In this document: positions 16,200 through 24,640 of the stretch, piece by piece
Layout of the letters: each line of letters starts with the position of its first letter
Position numbering within the stretch: the stretch's first letter is position 1
NCBI RefSeq assembly: GCF_004365965.1
Contig: NZ_SOEB01000015.1
Coordinates: 36,888 to 100,887 of the forward strand
DNA: 64,000 bases
Source of the DNA: Rhodovulum visakhapatnamense
Lineage (GTDB): Bacteria > Pseudomonadota > Alphaproteobacteria > Rhodobacterales > Rhodobacteraceae
Direction of reading: 5' to 3'
Notes under the pieces: generated by a model
Told to the model about the DNA's origin: nothing
What the model saw: only the letters and a program-made list of their open reading frames with translations
Database searches by the model: none
Translations under genes and position numbers: made by a program

Positions 16200-17216
16200 A
16201 TGACGGCGCTCAAGAAATTCCAACGCCTCGAAAGCCCCGGCCTCTGGCGCGAAAGCCCCGAGGCCCAGCGGCGTGACGTGATCCTGTCCTTCGGCGATGC
16301 CTCGCTGGTGGTGTCGGACAGCGCCGAACGGGTGCTGACGCACTGGTCGCTGGCCGCGCTCGAGCGGCTGAACCCCGGCCAGTCGCCCGCGCTGTATTCG
16401 CCGGGGGCCGATAGCGGCGAAACGCTCGAGATCGACGACGACCTGATGGTCGAGGCGCTTGAAACGGTGCGCCGGGCCATCGGCCGGGCGCGGCCGCGTC
16501 CGGGGCGGCTGCGGATCTGGATCGTCGCGGGGACGCTGGCGGGCCTTGCGGCGCTGGCGGCGTTCTGGCTGCCCGGGGCTTTGGTGCGCCAGACCGTGGC
16601 GGTCGCCCCGCCCGAGGTGCGCGCCGAGATCGGCCAGGCGTTGCTGGCCCGGATGGCCGACGCGGCCGGCACCCCCTGCGACCGGCCCGGCGGGCAGCGC
16701 GCGCTGGACCGGCTGGCCGCGCGGCTGCTGCCGGGCACGGCGCGGACGGTGAGGGTCTTGCCCGGCGGCCTGCCGCGTGCGCTGCATCTGCCCGGCGGGG
16801 TGATCCTGCTGAACCGGGCCCTGGTCGAGGATTACGAGGACGTCGCCGCCGTGGCGGGCTTCATCCTGGCCGAGGATGCGCGCGCCGCCCGCTCGGACCC
16901 GCTGGCCGATCTGCTGCGCGCCGCCGGACCCCTGGCCACCTTCCGCCTTCTGACCACCGGCACCCTGCCCGACGGAGCGTTGTCGGCCTATGCCCACCAC
17001 GTGCTGGTGGCGCCCGAAGCCCCGCTGCCCGAGGCCGACCTGCTGGCGCGTTTCGCGGCTGCCGGTTTGCCCTCGACGCCTTACGCGCTGGCCCGGGACG
17101 TGACCGGCGAGAGCGTGCGGGGGCTGATCCGGAATGACCCGTTGCAGGGACGCGAGACCGATGCGCCAATCTCCGATGGCGACTGGCTGAGGCTGCAGGC
17201 AATCTGCGGCGGCTGA
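16200..17216 (+). CDS. Membrane-anchored protein of unknown function, possible degenerate M48 peptidase
   Basis: A 338-residue protein that I do not recognise with certainty. Residues 1-100 are soluble and charged, one membrane helix lies at about 102-127 (WIVAGTLAGLAALAAFWLPGAL), and the rest would be periplasmic. The C-terminal part resembles the core of M48 peptidases (RALHLPGGVILLNRALVEDYED...VAGFILAED), where the zinc motif HExxH would be expected; here that place reads FILAEDARA, so the metal site is gone. It may be a non-catalytic relative with a binding or assembly role. It is 121 nt after the acyl-CoA synthetase and converges on the SPOR gene, 25 nt between stops. Confidence 0.8.
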   Translation: MTALKKFQRLESPGLWRESPEAQRRDVILSFGDASLVVSDSAERVLTHWSLAALERLNPGQSPALYSPGADSGETLEIDDDLMVEALETVRRAIGRARPRPGRLRIWIVAGTLAGLAALAAFWLPGALVRQTVAVAPPEVRAEIGQALLARMADAAGTPCDRPGGQRALDRLAARLLPGTARTVRVLPGGLPRALHLPGGVILLNRALVEDYEDVAAVAGFILAEDARAARSDPLADLLRAAGPLATFRLLTTGTLPDGALSAYAHHVLVAPEAPLPEADLLARFAAAGLPSTPYALARDVTGESVRGLIRNDPLQGRETDAPISDGDWLRLQAICGG

Positions 17217-17241
17217 CAGGGGGCTTGCCCGAAAGACGGTC

Positions 17242-17769
17242 TCAGCGCGCGGGGGACACGGGCGTATAGCCCGCCCGCCTCAAGACGCTTTGCGCGCGGC
17301 CATGGCTTTCGCGGTCGGCGAAGGGACCCGCGAAGATCACCGTGACCAGTTCTCCATCCGCCATCACCCGGCCCTGTCGTGCCGGCAGACCCAGACGGTG
17401 CAGATCGGCCACCGCATCGCCCGCCGCATCGGCCTCGGTGAAGGCGCCGACCTGAATGTACCGGCTGCCCGCCGAGGGCGGCACCGCGACGGGCGCAACC
17501 GCTTGGGGCGGCCGAAGCGCCGGATCGACCAGGCGTTGCGGCACACGCTCGGTCCAGACCGTCCGCATCTGGGCATCGCCCCAGTCGGTCCTGCGGCCGC
17601 GCAGCGGATTGAGCCGGTCGTCTTCCCAGACCGCGCGATAGCCCGGCAGCACCTGAAGCGGCACCGCGCCAACGGGGGCGGACTCGGCCCGGACCGGCGC
17701 GGCACCGGGACACCCGAGCCCCAGCGCCAGAACCGCGGCCCCGGCCAGACGATATCGCTGATACGGCAT
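17242..17769 (-). CDS. SPOR domain protein, exported
   Basis: A 175-residue protein from ATG 17769. It has an N-terminal signal sequence (AGAAVLALGLGCPGA); the Cys may be a weak lipobox, making a lipoprotein possible. The C-terminal 75 residues form a SPOR domain (SRYIQVGAFTEADAAGDAVADL ... VIFAGPF ... AQSVLRRAGY), which binds denuded glycan strands at division sites. The middle is proline-rich. An upstream in-frame ATG at 17802 is rejected because AAGGTGAGG sits before 17769 and gives a signal peptide. It lies downstream of upp on the same strand with a 63-nt gap. The likely role is cell-wall remodelling or septation. Confidence 0.85.
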   Translation of the reverse strand: MPYQRYRLAGAAVLALGLGCPGAAPVRAESAPVGAVPLQVLPGYRAVWEDDRLNPLRGRRTDWGDAQMRTVWTERVPQRLVDPALRPPQAVAPVAVPPSAGSRYIQVGAFTEADAAGDAVADLHRLGLPARQGRVMADGELVTVIFAGPFADRESHGRAQSVLRRAGYTPVSPAR

Positions 17770-17832
17770 GGCACCCTCACCTTTTCGCAAAAAGCGTGAC
17801 ACCGCACCCGGAGGGTGTAAAGCCGAAAACCG

Positions 17833-18465
17833 CTACCGCGTGCCGAACATCCGGTCGCCCGCATCGCCGAGCCCGGGCATGATATAGCCCTGCTCGTTCA
17901 GCCGTTCGTCGATCGAGGCGGTGACGATCGGCACATCGGGATGCGCCTCCTTCATCCGGGCGACGCCCTCGGGCGCGGCCAGAAGACACATGAAGCGGAT
18001 GTCGTTGGCGCCGGCCTTTTTCAAAAGCTCGACCGCCGCGGCCGAGGAATTGCCGGTGGCCAGCATCGGGTCGACCACGATCACCAGCCGGTCCTTCAGA
18101 TCCTGCGGCACCTTGAAATAATACTGCACCGGCTCCAGCGTGGTCTCGTCGCGGTAAAGCCCGACAAAGCCGACCCGGGCCGAGGGCACCAGCTCCAGCA
18201 CACCGTCCAGCAACCCGTTGCCCGCCCGCAGGATCGAGACCAGCACCAGCTTCTTGCCCTCCAGAACCGGCGCGTCCATCGTGCAGAGCGGGGTTTCGAT
18301 CCGGCGGGTGGTCATTTCCAGCTCGCGGGTGATCTCGTAGGCCAAGAGCTGGCTGATCTCGCGCAGCAGCTGCCGGAACCCGGCGGTCGAGGTGTTCTTG
18401 TCGCGCATCAGCGTCAGCTTGTGCTGCACCAGCGGGTGGGTGACAACGGTCAGATGGTCATACAT
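17833..18465 (-). CDS. upp: Uracil phosphoribosyltransferase
   Basis: A 210-residue enzyme that converts uracil and PRPP to UMP. The PRPP-binding loop [12 protein letters not shown] and the uracil-binding C-terminal segment ([18 protein letters not shown]) are intact. GGAGG lies 6 nt before ATG 18465, and the start overlaps the stop of the adenosine deaminase gene by 8 nt. It is the last gene of cdd-deoA-deoB-add-upp, which recovers bases and sugars from nucleosides. Uracil from deoxyuridine or uridine cleavage by DeoA would feed this enzyme. Confidence 0.95.
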   Translation of the reverse strand: MYDHLTVVTHPLVQHKLTLMRDKNTSTAGFRQLLREISQLLAYEITRELEMTTRRIETPLCTMDAPVLEGKKLVLVSILRAGNGLLDGVLELVPSARVGFVGLYRDETTLEPVQYYFKVPQDLKDRLVIVVDPMLATGNSSAAAVELLKKAGANDIRFMCLLAAPEGVARMKEAHPDVPIVTASIDERLNEQGYIMPGLGDAGDRMFGTR

Positions 18466-19441
18466 CGGCGGCCTCCAGGCGGGTCTTGAGCTTTGCGCGG
18501 GTTTCCGCATCGCAGAAGGCGGCGTCAAGGGCCACCCGGTTCATCGCGGCAAAATCGCTGTCTTCCCAGCCGAAGGTTTCGGCCAGCCGGGCATATTCGC
18601 GCCGCATCGTTGTGTGGAAGAAGGGCGGATCGTCGGTCGAAACGGTCAGCTTGACGCCCGCGCGCCTCAGCCGGTCGATCGGATGGGCCGCCAGCGACGG
18701 GTAAAGCCCCAGCGCCACGTTGGACCCCGGGCAGACCTCCAGCACCGTCCCCGTCTCGGCCAGATGCTCGACCAGCCCCGGGTCCTCGATGGCGCGCACG
18801 CCATGGCCGATGCGGTCGACCCGAAGATCCGACAGCGCCTCGCGCACCGAGGCCGGGCCGCTCCATTCGCCGGCATGGACCGTCAGCCCAAGACCGGCCT
18901 CGCGCGCCATGTCGAAGGCATAGGCGAAGTCGCGCAGCCGCCCGCGGCTCTCGTCCCCCGCCATGCCGAAGCCCACGACGAAATCGCCCGCTGTCTCGGC
19001 CGCACAGCGCGCGGCCTCGCGCGCCCGGTCGGGGCCCAGATGACGGATGCAGGTGACGGTGGCGCGCAGCAGGATGCCATCGCCCTCGGCGCGCTCCGCC
19101 GCCTCGCGGATCGCCTCAAGATGCTCGACCCAGGCCGACAGATCGCAGCCGCCGCAAAAGTCTGGCGACAGGAAGGTTTCAAGGTAGATCACGCCTTCGG
19201 CCGCCGCCTCTTCCAGCACGGCCGCGGTCAGGCGGGCATAGTCCTCGGGCGTTTTCAGGGTCGAACAGGCGGCTTCGTAGATATCGAGAAACTGTAAGAA
19301 ATCCGCGTAATAATAGGTGCCCTCGGCATCGAAAATGCGGGAAATGTCCAAGTTATGCGCCCGGGCCAAGTCGCGGATCAGCGCCGGGGGCGCGGCGCCT
19401 TCCAGATGGTGATGCAATTCGATCTTGGGCAGGTCGGTCAC
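18458..19441 (-). CDS. add: Adenosine deaminase
   Basis: A 327-residue zinc enzyme that deaminates adenosine and deoxyadenosine to inosine forms. The metal ligands and active-site residues are visible: HHHLEG near the N-terminus, VHAGEW near residue 195, RIGHGVRA and the STDDPP block. The start is GTG 19441, which overlaps the deoB stop by 4 nt (GTGA); the N-terminus [15 protein letters not shown] is normal for the family, and longer frames run into deoB. It is fourth in the nucleoside operon and overlaps upp by 8 nt. Confidence 0.94.
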   Translation of the reverse strand: MTDLPKIELHHHLEGAAPPALIRDLARAHNLDISRIFDAEGTYYYADFLQFLDIYEAACSTLKTPEDYARLTAAVLEEAAAEGVIYLETFLSPDFCGGCDLSAWVEHLEAIREAAERAEGDGILLRATVTCIRHLGPDRAREAARCAAETAGDFVVGFGMAGDESRGRLRDFAYAFDMAREAGLGLTVHAGEWSGPASVREALSDLRVDRIGHGVRAIEDPGLVEHLAETGTVLEVCPGSNVALGLYPSLAAHPIDRLRRAGVKLTVSTDDPPFFHTTMRREYARLAETFGWEDSDFAAMNRVALDAAFCDAETRAKLKTRLEAADV

Positions 19442-20649
19442 AGGAAACTCCGTCCGGGGCCTTGGGAGGGAACGCCGAGATGCGCCGCCACGCTGGCGCC
19501 GATATCGGCAAAGGCGCAAAGACCGGCCGCCCGTGGCCCGACCCCGGCGCCGATGACCGGCACCCGTTCGCGGGTATGGTCGGTGCCGGTCCAGGTCGGA
19601 TCGTTGCCATGATCGGCGGTGATCAGCACCAGATCGCCGGGCCGCATCCGCGCCAGAACGGGCGGCAGCGCCGCGTCGAACCATTCCAGCGCCCGGGCAT
19701 AGCCCGCGACGTCGCGGCGGTGGCCGTAAAGGCTGTCGAACTCGACGAAATTGGCGAAGGTCAGGCTGCCCTCGGGCGCCTCGTCCATCAGGTCGACCCA
19801 ATGGGCCATCAGCTCGGCATCGGGGCCGGTGCGGACCTCGTCGATGCCACGCATCGAGAAGATGTCACCGATCTTGCCGATGGCCTGCACCCGCCGCCCG
19901 GCCCCCTGAACCCAGTCGCACAGCGTCGGCGCGGGCGGCGTCATGGCATAGTCGTGCCGGCGCGGCGTCCGCACAAAGCCGGTTTCGGCCGTGCCGGTGA
20001 AGGGCCGCGCGATGACCCGGCCGATGCGCATCGCATGAAGCCGCGGCGCGATGCCCGCGCAAAGCGCATAAAGCCGGTCGAGCCCAAAGGCCTCTTCATG
20101 CGCCGCGATCTGAAAGACGCTGTCGGCCGAGGTGTAAAGGATCGGCCAGCCGGTCCGCAGATGTTCGGCGCCGAGCCGCTCGACGATCTCGGTGCCCGAG
20201 GCATGGCAATTGCCCAGCGTGCCGTCGGTGCCCGCGATCTGGCGGATCTCGGCCAGCAGATCCTCGGGGAAGGCGGGAAGCTCTCGCGGGAAATAGGTCC
20301 AGTCCCAGGGCACCGGCACCCCGGCCAGTTCCCAATGCCCCGAGGGCGTATCCTTGCCGCGCGACACCTCGGTCGCGGCGCCCCACAGCCCCTGCGGCGC
20401 GGCCCCAAGCCCCGGCGCAGTCCGCCCCGAGGCCAGACGACTGGCGGCCCCCAGACCCAGATTGTCGAGATTGTGCAATTTCAAAGGCCCGGAACGCCCG
20501 GTATCGGCGCGGCCCTCGGCACAGGCCTGTGCGATATGGACAAGTGTGTTCGCGCCGGTATCGGGCCGGTCCTCGTTGAAGAACCCGTCGGCATCGGGCG
20601 CCCCGCCGCAGCCGACGGAATCCATCACCACGAGGAAGGCCCGGCTCAT
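19438..20649 (-). CDS. deoB: Phosphopentomutase
   Basis: A 403-residue alkaline-phosphatase superfamily enzyme that interconverts (deoxy)ribose-1-phosphate and -5-phosphate using two Mn ions. The N-terminal metal site MDSVGCGGAPDA, the phosphothreonine region DTGANTLVH, GKDTPSGHWE and the C-terminal metal ligands in TADHGNDPTW are all present. ATG 20649 overlaps the deoA stop by 4 nt, and the stop overlaps the GTG of add by 4 nt. It links DeoA cleavage products to central carbon metabolism. No deoC (deoxyribose-phosphate aldolase) is in the operon or elsewhere in the window. Confidence 0.95.
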   Translation of the reverse strand: MSRAFLVVMDSVGCGGAPDADGFFNEDRPDTGANTLVHIAQACAEGRADTGRSGPLKLHNLDNLGLGAASRLASGRTAPGLGAAPQGLWGAATEVSRGKDTPSGHWELAGVPVPWDWTYFPRELPAFPEDLLAEIRQIAGTDGTLGNCHASGTEIVERLGAEHLRTGWPILYTSADSVFQIAAHEEAFGLDRLYALCAGIAPRLHAMRIGRVIARPFTGTAETGFVRTPRRHDYAMTPPAPTLCDWVQGAGRRVQAIGKIGDIFSMRGIDEVRTGPDAELMAHWVDLMDEAPEGSLTFANFVEFDSLYGHRRDVAGYARALEWFDAALPPVLARMRPGDLVLITADHGNDPTWTGTDHTRERVPVIGAGVGPRAAGLCAFADIGASVAAHLGVPSQGPGRSFL

Positions 20650-21956
20650 CGCAGAACCCTCCGCTGCACCAGCGGCGGGATCTCGGGTGCGGTGTCGCCC
20701 AGGCGGAAGGCCGCCCGCACCCGCGCCGCGACCGCGTCGGCATCGGTGTCGCTGGCCGCGTGGACAATGGCCAGCGGCTCGCCCGGTGCGATCCGGTCGC
20801 CCAGCGCCGCCATCTCGGCCAGCCCGACCGCCGGGTTGATCCGGTCGCCCTCGCGCCGCCGCCCGCCGCCAAGCGTCACCACCGCAAGGCCCAGCGCCTC
20901 GCCGTCGATCGCCTGAACGATGCCGCCCTCGGGCGCCGTGATCTCGCAAAGCACCGGCGCGGCCGGCAGCCGGTCGGGCCAGCGCTCGACGAAATCGGCC
21001 GGGCCGCCGAGCTCGGCCACCATCTCGCCGAACTTGAGCGCGGCCTCGCCCGATTCCAGCGCATTCGCGATCCTCAGCGCGCCGTCGGCCGCATCATCGG
21101 CCAGACCGCCCAGCGCCAGTACCTCGCCGCCCAGCGCGCAGGTCAGATCCCAGAGCGCAGGCGTGACACCCGTGCCGGTCAGGGTCTCCATCACCTCGAT
21201 CACCTCAAGCGCATTGCCCGCGGCGCCGACCAGCGGCTGGGACATGTCGGTGATCAGCGCGGCCGTCATGCAGCCCGCCCCCTGCGCCGTCGCGACCAGC
21301 GCGCGGGCCAGATCCTCGGCCTCTTCCATGTCCTTCATGAAGGCGCCCGACCCGACCTTTACGTCGAGAACCAGCGCCTCGAGCCCGGCAGCCAGTTTCT
21401 TGGACAGGATCGAGGCGGTGATCAGGTCGATGCTCTCGACCGTGCCCGAGACATCGCGGATCGCGTAAAGCCGCCGGTCTGCGGGGGCGATGTCGCCCGA
21501 GGCGCCGACGATGGCGCAGCCAACCTGCGCCGTGATCGCCCTGAGATCCGCGACCGACACCTCGCTGCGATAGCCGGGGATCGATTCGAGCTTGTCGAGC
21601 GTGCCGCCGGTATGACCGAGCCCGCGCCCCGAGATCATCGGCACGAAGGCGCCGCAGGCGGCGAGCGCGGGCGCCAGCGCCAGCGACACGCAATCGCCGA
21701 TGCCGCCCGTCGAATGCTTGTCGAGCACCGGCCCCGGCAGGTCCCAGTCGAGCACCTTGCCGCTGTCGCGCATCGCCCGCGTCAGCCCGACCCTCTCGGG
21801 GGCGGTCAACCCGTTCAGCAGAACCGCCATGGCAAAGGCGCCCGCCTGGGCATCGGTCACGGCGCCGGTGGCGAGGCCCTCGGCGAACCAGAGCAGGTCC
21901 GCGTCGGTCAGGGCCTCGTCATCGCGAACCCGCGCGATGATGCTGCGGGCATCCAT
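20646..21956 (-). CDS. deoA: Thymidine phosphorylase
   Basis: A 436-residue phosphorylase that splits thymidine or deoxyuridine with phosphate. The family signature DKHSTGGIGDCVSL is near residue 80, the glycine-rich phosphate loop SGRGLGHTGGTLDKLESI follows, and the C-terminal alpha/beta domain with GGGRRREGDRI is intact. Length and motifs match the E. coli type. The start is 1 nt after the cdd stop, and the end overlaps deoB by 4 nt, so translation is probably coupled along the operon. Confidence 0.95.
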   Translation of the reverse strand: MDARSIIARVRDDEALTDADLLWFAEGLATGAVTDAQAGAFAMAVLLNGLTAPERVGLTRAMRDSGKVLDWDLPGPVLDKHSTGGIGDCVSLALAPALAACGAFVPMISGRGLGHTGGTLDKLESIPGYRSEVSVADLRAITAQVGCAIVGASGDIAPADRRLYAIRDVSGTVESIDLITASILSKKLAAGLEALVLDVKVGSGAFMKDMEEAEDLARALVATAQGAGCMTAALITDMSQPLVGAAGNALEVIEVMETLTGTGVTPALWDLTCALGGEVLALGGLADDAADGALRIANALESGEAALKFGEMVAELGGPADFVERWPDRLPAAPVLCEITAPEGGIVQAIDGEALGLAVVTLGGGRRREGDRINPAVGLAEMAALGDRIAPGEPLAIVHAASDTDADAVAARVRAAFRLGDTAPEIPPLVQRRVLR

Positions 21957-21957
21957 G

Positions 21958-22347
21958 TCAGTTGTCCATATGGGCGGGCGTGAAGGCCCCGGGCAGCAGG
22001 TCGGCCAGGGTTGCGACCCGGGTGGCGCCGCCGGTCGTGGCCAGCGTCACCCTGACCTCGGGCCCGGCGAACTCGGCCAGCTTCTGGCGACAGCCGCCGC
22101 AAGGCGGCACCGGATCGGGGCTGTCGGCAATCACCGCCACCTCGCGGATCTCGCGGCAGCCCGCAGCCACCATCGCGGCAATCGCACCGGCCTCGGCGCA
22201 GGTCCCTTCGGGATAGGCCGCGTTCTCGACATTGCAGCCGGTATAGACCTGCCCGTCCGCCCCCAGGATCGCCGCCCCGACCTTGAAGTTCGAATAGGGG
22301 GCATAGGCGTTTTCGCGCACCGCGCGGGCAGCGGTCAGTAGCGGCAT
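21958..22347 (-). CDS. cdd: Cytidine deaminase (homotetrameric type)
   Basis: A 129-residue zinc enzyme converting cytidine and deoxycytidine to uridines. It has the substrate loop YAPYSNFKVGAA, the catalytic Glu in TGCNVENAAYPEGTCAEAGAI and zinc cysteines in PCGGCRQ. ATG 22347 is chosen because GGGAGG precedes it; an upstream in-frame ATG at 22452 would add a low-quality arginine-rich stretch. It is the first gene of the nucleoside operon and is divergent from prpE, sharing a 190-nt intergenic region. Confidence 0.94.
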   Translation of the reverse strand: MPLLTAARAVRENAYAPYSNFKVGAAILGADGQVYTGCNVENAAYPEGTCAEAGAIAAMVAAGCREIREVAVIADSPDPVPPCGGCRQKLAEFAGPEVRVTLATTGGATRVATLADLLPGAFTPAHMDN

Positions 22348-22537
22348 GGGGTCCTCCCGTTTCCCGGACAATCTGCGGCGCCGGTGCGGCCGATGCAAGC
22401 CCACGCGAAATCGCGACGAATTGGCGCGGCGGGCGGGCGATTGCGCTAACATTCATTTGAGATGGAGTTTCTATCTTGCGCAACTTGAACTCCCTGCGTA
22501 ACAGAATTGCGCCAGTTACGCGGAGGGAAGGAAAGTC
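22348..22537. promoter_or_regulatory. Divergent cdd/prpE promoter region with TTGCG repeats and an inverted repeat
   Basis: 190 nt between divergent operons. TTGCGCTAAC occurs at 22441, TTGCGCAACT at 22476 and ATTGCGCCA at 22506. GCGTAAC (22496-22502) and GTTACGC (22515-22521) are perfect inverted arms 12 nt apart, just upstream of the prpE ribosome site (GGAGGGAAGGAAAG). The position fits an operator for prpE; the regulator is not identified. Confidence 0.5.
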
Positions 22538-24433
22538 ATGTCATATGCCGAGGTCTACGAACGCTGGAAGGCGGACCCCAACGGCTTCTGGATGGAAGCC
22601 GCAGAGGCGATCGACTGGGTGGAAAAACCCTCCAAGGCGCTGTTCGACGAGAATGCGCCCCATTACGAATGGTTCAGCGACGGCATGGTCAACACCTGCT
22701 GGAACGCGGTCGACCGTCATGTGGAACAGGGCCGCGGCGAACAGGTCGCGATCATCTATGACAGCCCGATCACCCATACCAAGCGCGAAATCACCTATGT
22801 GGAACTGCGCAACCGCGTGGCGACGCTGGCGGGGGCGCTGCGCGACAAGGGCGTGACCAAGGGCGACCGGGTCATCATCTACATGCCGATGATCGTCGAG
22901 GCGCTGGAAGCGATGCTGGCCTGCGCGCGTCTGGGCGCGGTCCATTCGGTGGTGTTCGGCGGCTTCGCCGCGCACGAACTGGCCGTCCGGATCGACGACG
23001 CCAAGCCGAAATGCATCATGGCCGCCTCCTGCGGGATCGAGCCGGGCCGTCTGGTGCATTACAAGCCTCTGCTGGACGGCGCCATCGACCAGGCCACCCA
23101 CAAGCCCGAATTCTGCGTGATCTACCAGCGCGAACAGGAAGTGGCGCAGCTGACCGAGGGTCGCGACGTCAACTGGCACGGCTTCCAGTACGGCGTTCAG
23201 CCCGCGGAATGCGTGCCGGTCGAGGGCAACCACCCGGCCTATATCCTTTATACCTCTGGCACCACCGGCCAGCCCAAGGGGGTGGTGCGTCCGACCGGCG
23301 GCCATCTGGTGGCGCTGAACTGGACGATGAAGAACATCTACAACCTCGAGCCGGGCGATGTGTTCTGGGCCGCCTCGGACGTGGGCTGGGTCGTGGGGCA
23401 CAGCTATATTTGCTATGCGCCGCTGATCCACGGCAACACCACCATCGTCTTCGAGGGCAAGCCCGTGGGCACTCCCGATGCCGGCGTGTTCTGGCGGGTG
23501 GTCTCGGAACACAAGGTGAAGAGCTTCTTCACCGCCCCCACCGCCTTCCGCGCCATCAAGCGCGAGGACCCGAACGGCGAATATGTCAACAAATACGACC
23601 TGACCGGGCTGAAGGCGCTGTATCTCGCGGGCGAACGCGCCGATCCGGACACCATCAAATGGGCGCAGCGCATGCTGGGCGTCCCGGTGATCGACCACTG
23701 GTGGCAGACCGAAACCGGCTGGGCCATCGCGGGCAACCCGCTGGGGATCGAGAAGCTGCCGGTCAAGATCGGCTCGCCCTCGGTGCCGATGCCGGGCTAT
23801 GACGTGCATATCCTCGACGAGGGCGGCCACGAAGTCGGCGCGAACACGCTGGGCGCCATCGCGATCAAGCTGCCGCTGCCTCCGGGTACGCTGCCAACGC
23901 TGTGGAACGCCCCCGAGCGGTTCGAGAAATCCTATCTCAGCCACTTCCCCGGCTACTACGAGACCGGCGATGCAGGCTACAAGGACGAGGACGGCTATCT
24001 TTACATCATGGCGCGGACCGATGACGTCATCAACGTCGCGGGCCACCGGCTGTCGACCGGCGCCATGGAGGAAGTGCTGGCGAGCCACCCGGATGTCGCC
24101 GAATGCGCGGTGATCGGCGTCGCCGACGAGCTGAAGGGGCAACTGCCGATGGGCTTCGTGTGCCTCAACGCGGGCTGCGGCCGCGACCATGGCGAGATCG
24201 TCCGCGAATGCGTGAGACTGGTGCGCGACCAGATCGGGCCGGTCGCGGCCTTCAAGCTCGCCTGCGTCGTCGACCGGCTGCCCAAGACCCGCTCGGGCAA
24301 GATCCTGCGCGGGACCATGGCCAAGATCGCCGACGGGCTGGACTTCAAGATGCCCGCGACCATCGACGACCCGGCGATCCTCGACGAGATCGCCGATGCG
24401 GTGAAGCGGCTGGGTTACCCGCAGGCGGCCTGA
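22538..24433 (+). CDS. prpE: Propionyl-CoA synthetase
   Basis: A 631-residue AMP-forming acyl-CoA synthetase that activates propionate (and probably acetate weakly) to its CoA ester. The motifs are YTSGTTGQPKGVVRPTGGH near residue 245, the A5 block WWQTETGW near 389, the hinge DDVINVAGHRLSTGAMEE near 496 and the acetylatable lysine in KTRSGKILRGTM near 590. The PrpE-like features (VVRPTGG, YNLEPGDVFW, PGTLP) distinguish it from Acs. GGAGGGAAGGAAAG precedes the ATG. It is followed by a strong intrinsic terminator. Propionyl-CoA from this enzyme would go to the methylmalonyl or methylcitrate routes, neither of which is in the window. Confidence 0.93.
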   Translation: MSYAEVYERWKADPNGFWMEAAEAIDWVEKPSKALFDENAPHYEWFSDGMVNTCWNAVDRHVEQGRGEQVAIIYDSPITHTKREITYVELRNRVATLAGALRDKGVTKGDRVIIYMPMIVEALEAMLACARLGAVHSVVFGGFAAHELAVRIDDAKPKCIMAASCGIEPGRLVHYKPLLDGAIDQATHKPEFCVIYQREQEVAQLTEGRDVNWHGFQYGVQPAECVPVEGNHPAYILYTSGTTGQPKGVVRPTGGHLVALNWTMKNIYNLEPGDVFWAASDVGWVVGHSYICYAPLIHGNTTIVFEGKPVGTPDAGVFWRVVSEHKVKSFFTAPTAFRAIKREDPNGEYVNKYDLTGLKALYLAGERADPDTIKWAQRMLGVPVIDHWWQTETGWAIAGNPLGIEKLPVKIGSPSVPMPGYDVHILDEGGHEVGANTLGAIAIKLPLPPGTLPTLWNAPERFEKSYLSHFPGYYETGDAGYKDEDGYLYIMARTDDVINVAGHRLSTGAMEEVLASHPDVAECAVIGVADELKGQLPMGFVCLNAGCGRDHGEIVRECVRLVRDQIGPVAAFKLACVVDRLPKTRSGKILRGTMAKIADGLDFKMPATIDDPAILDEIADAVKRLGYPQAA

Positions 24434-24488
24434 GAGGCGGTCCGCGGGCCCCGGCGTCGGGTCCCGGACTGAAAAAGCACCTGGATTA

Positions 24489-24532
24489 GAGCCGACGCAG
24501 AGACAATCTTGCGTCGGCTCGCGTTTTTTTTA
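24489..24532 (+). terminator. Strong intrinsic terminator after prpE
   Basis: GAGCCGACGCA (24489-24499) pairs with TGCGTCGGCTC (24510-24520), an 11-bp perfect stem with a 10-nt loop, followed by GCG and eight T. This is the clearest rho-independent terminator in the window. Confidence 0.93.
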
Positions 24533-24640
24533 CCTTTTAGGCACTTTTTTTCCCGATCCTGGCCGGACCTGACGAATAGACAGGTTGGTGCTTGGCCGCA
24601 GGCGCGATAGTAAGATGAAAATGCAACCCATGCGAGTGTA

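Noticed and set aside
14195..16738. A long minus-strand frame under the acyl-CoA synthetase
   Set aside because: Antisense to the synthetase; amino-acid content is dominated by Gly, His, Asp and Arg as expected from codon mirroring.
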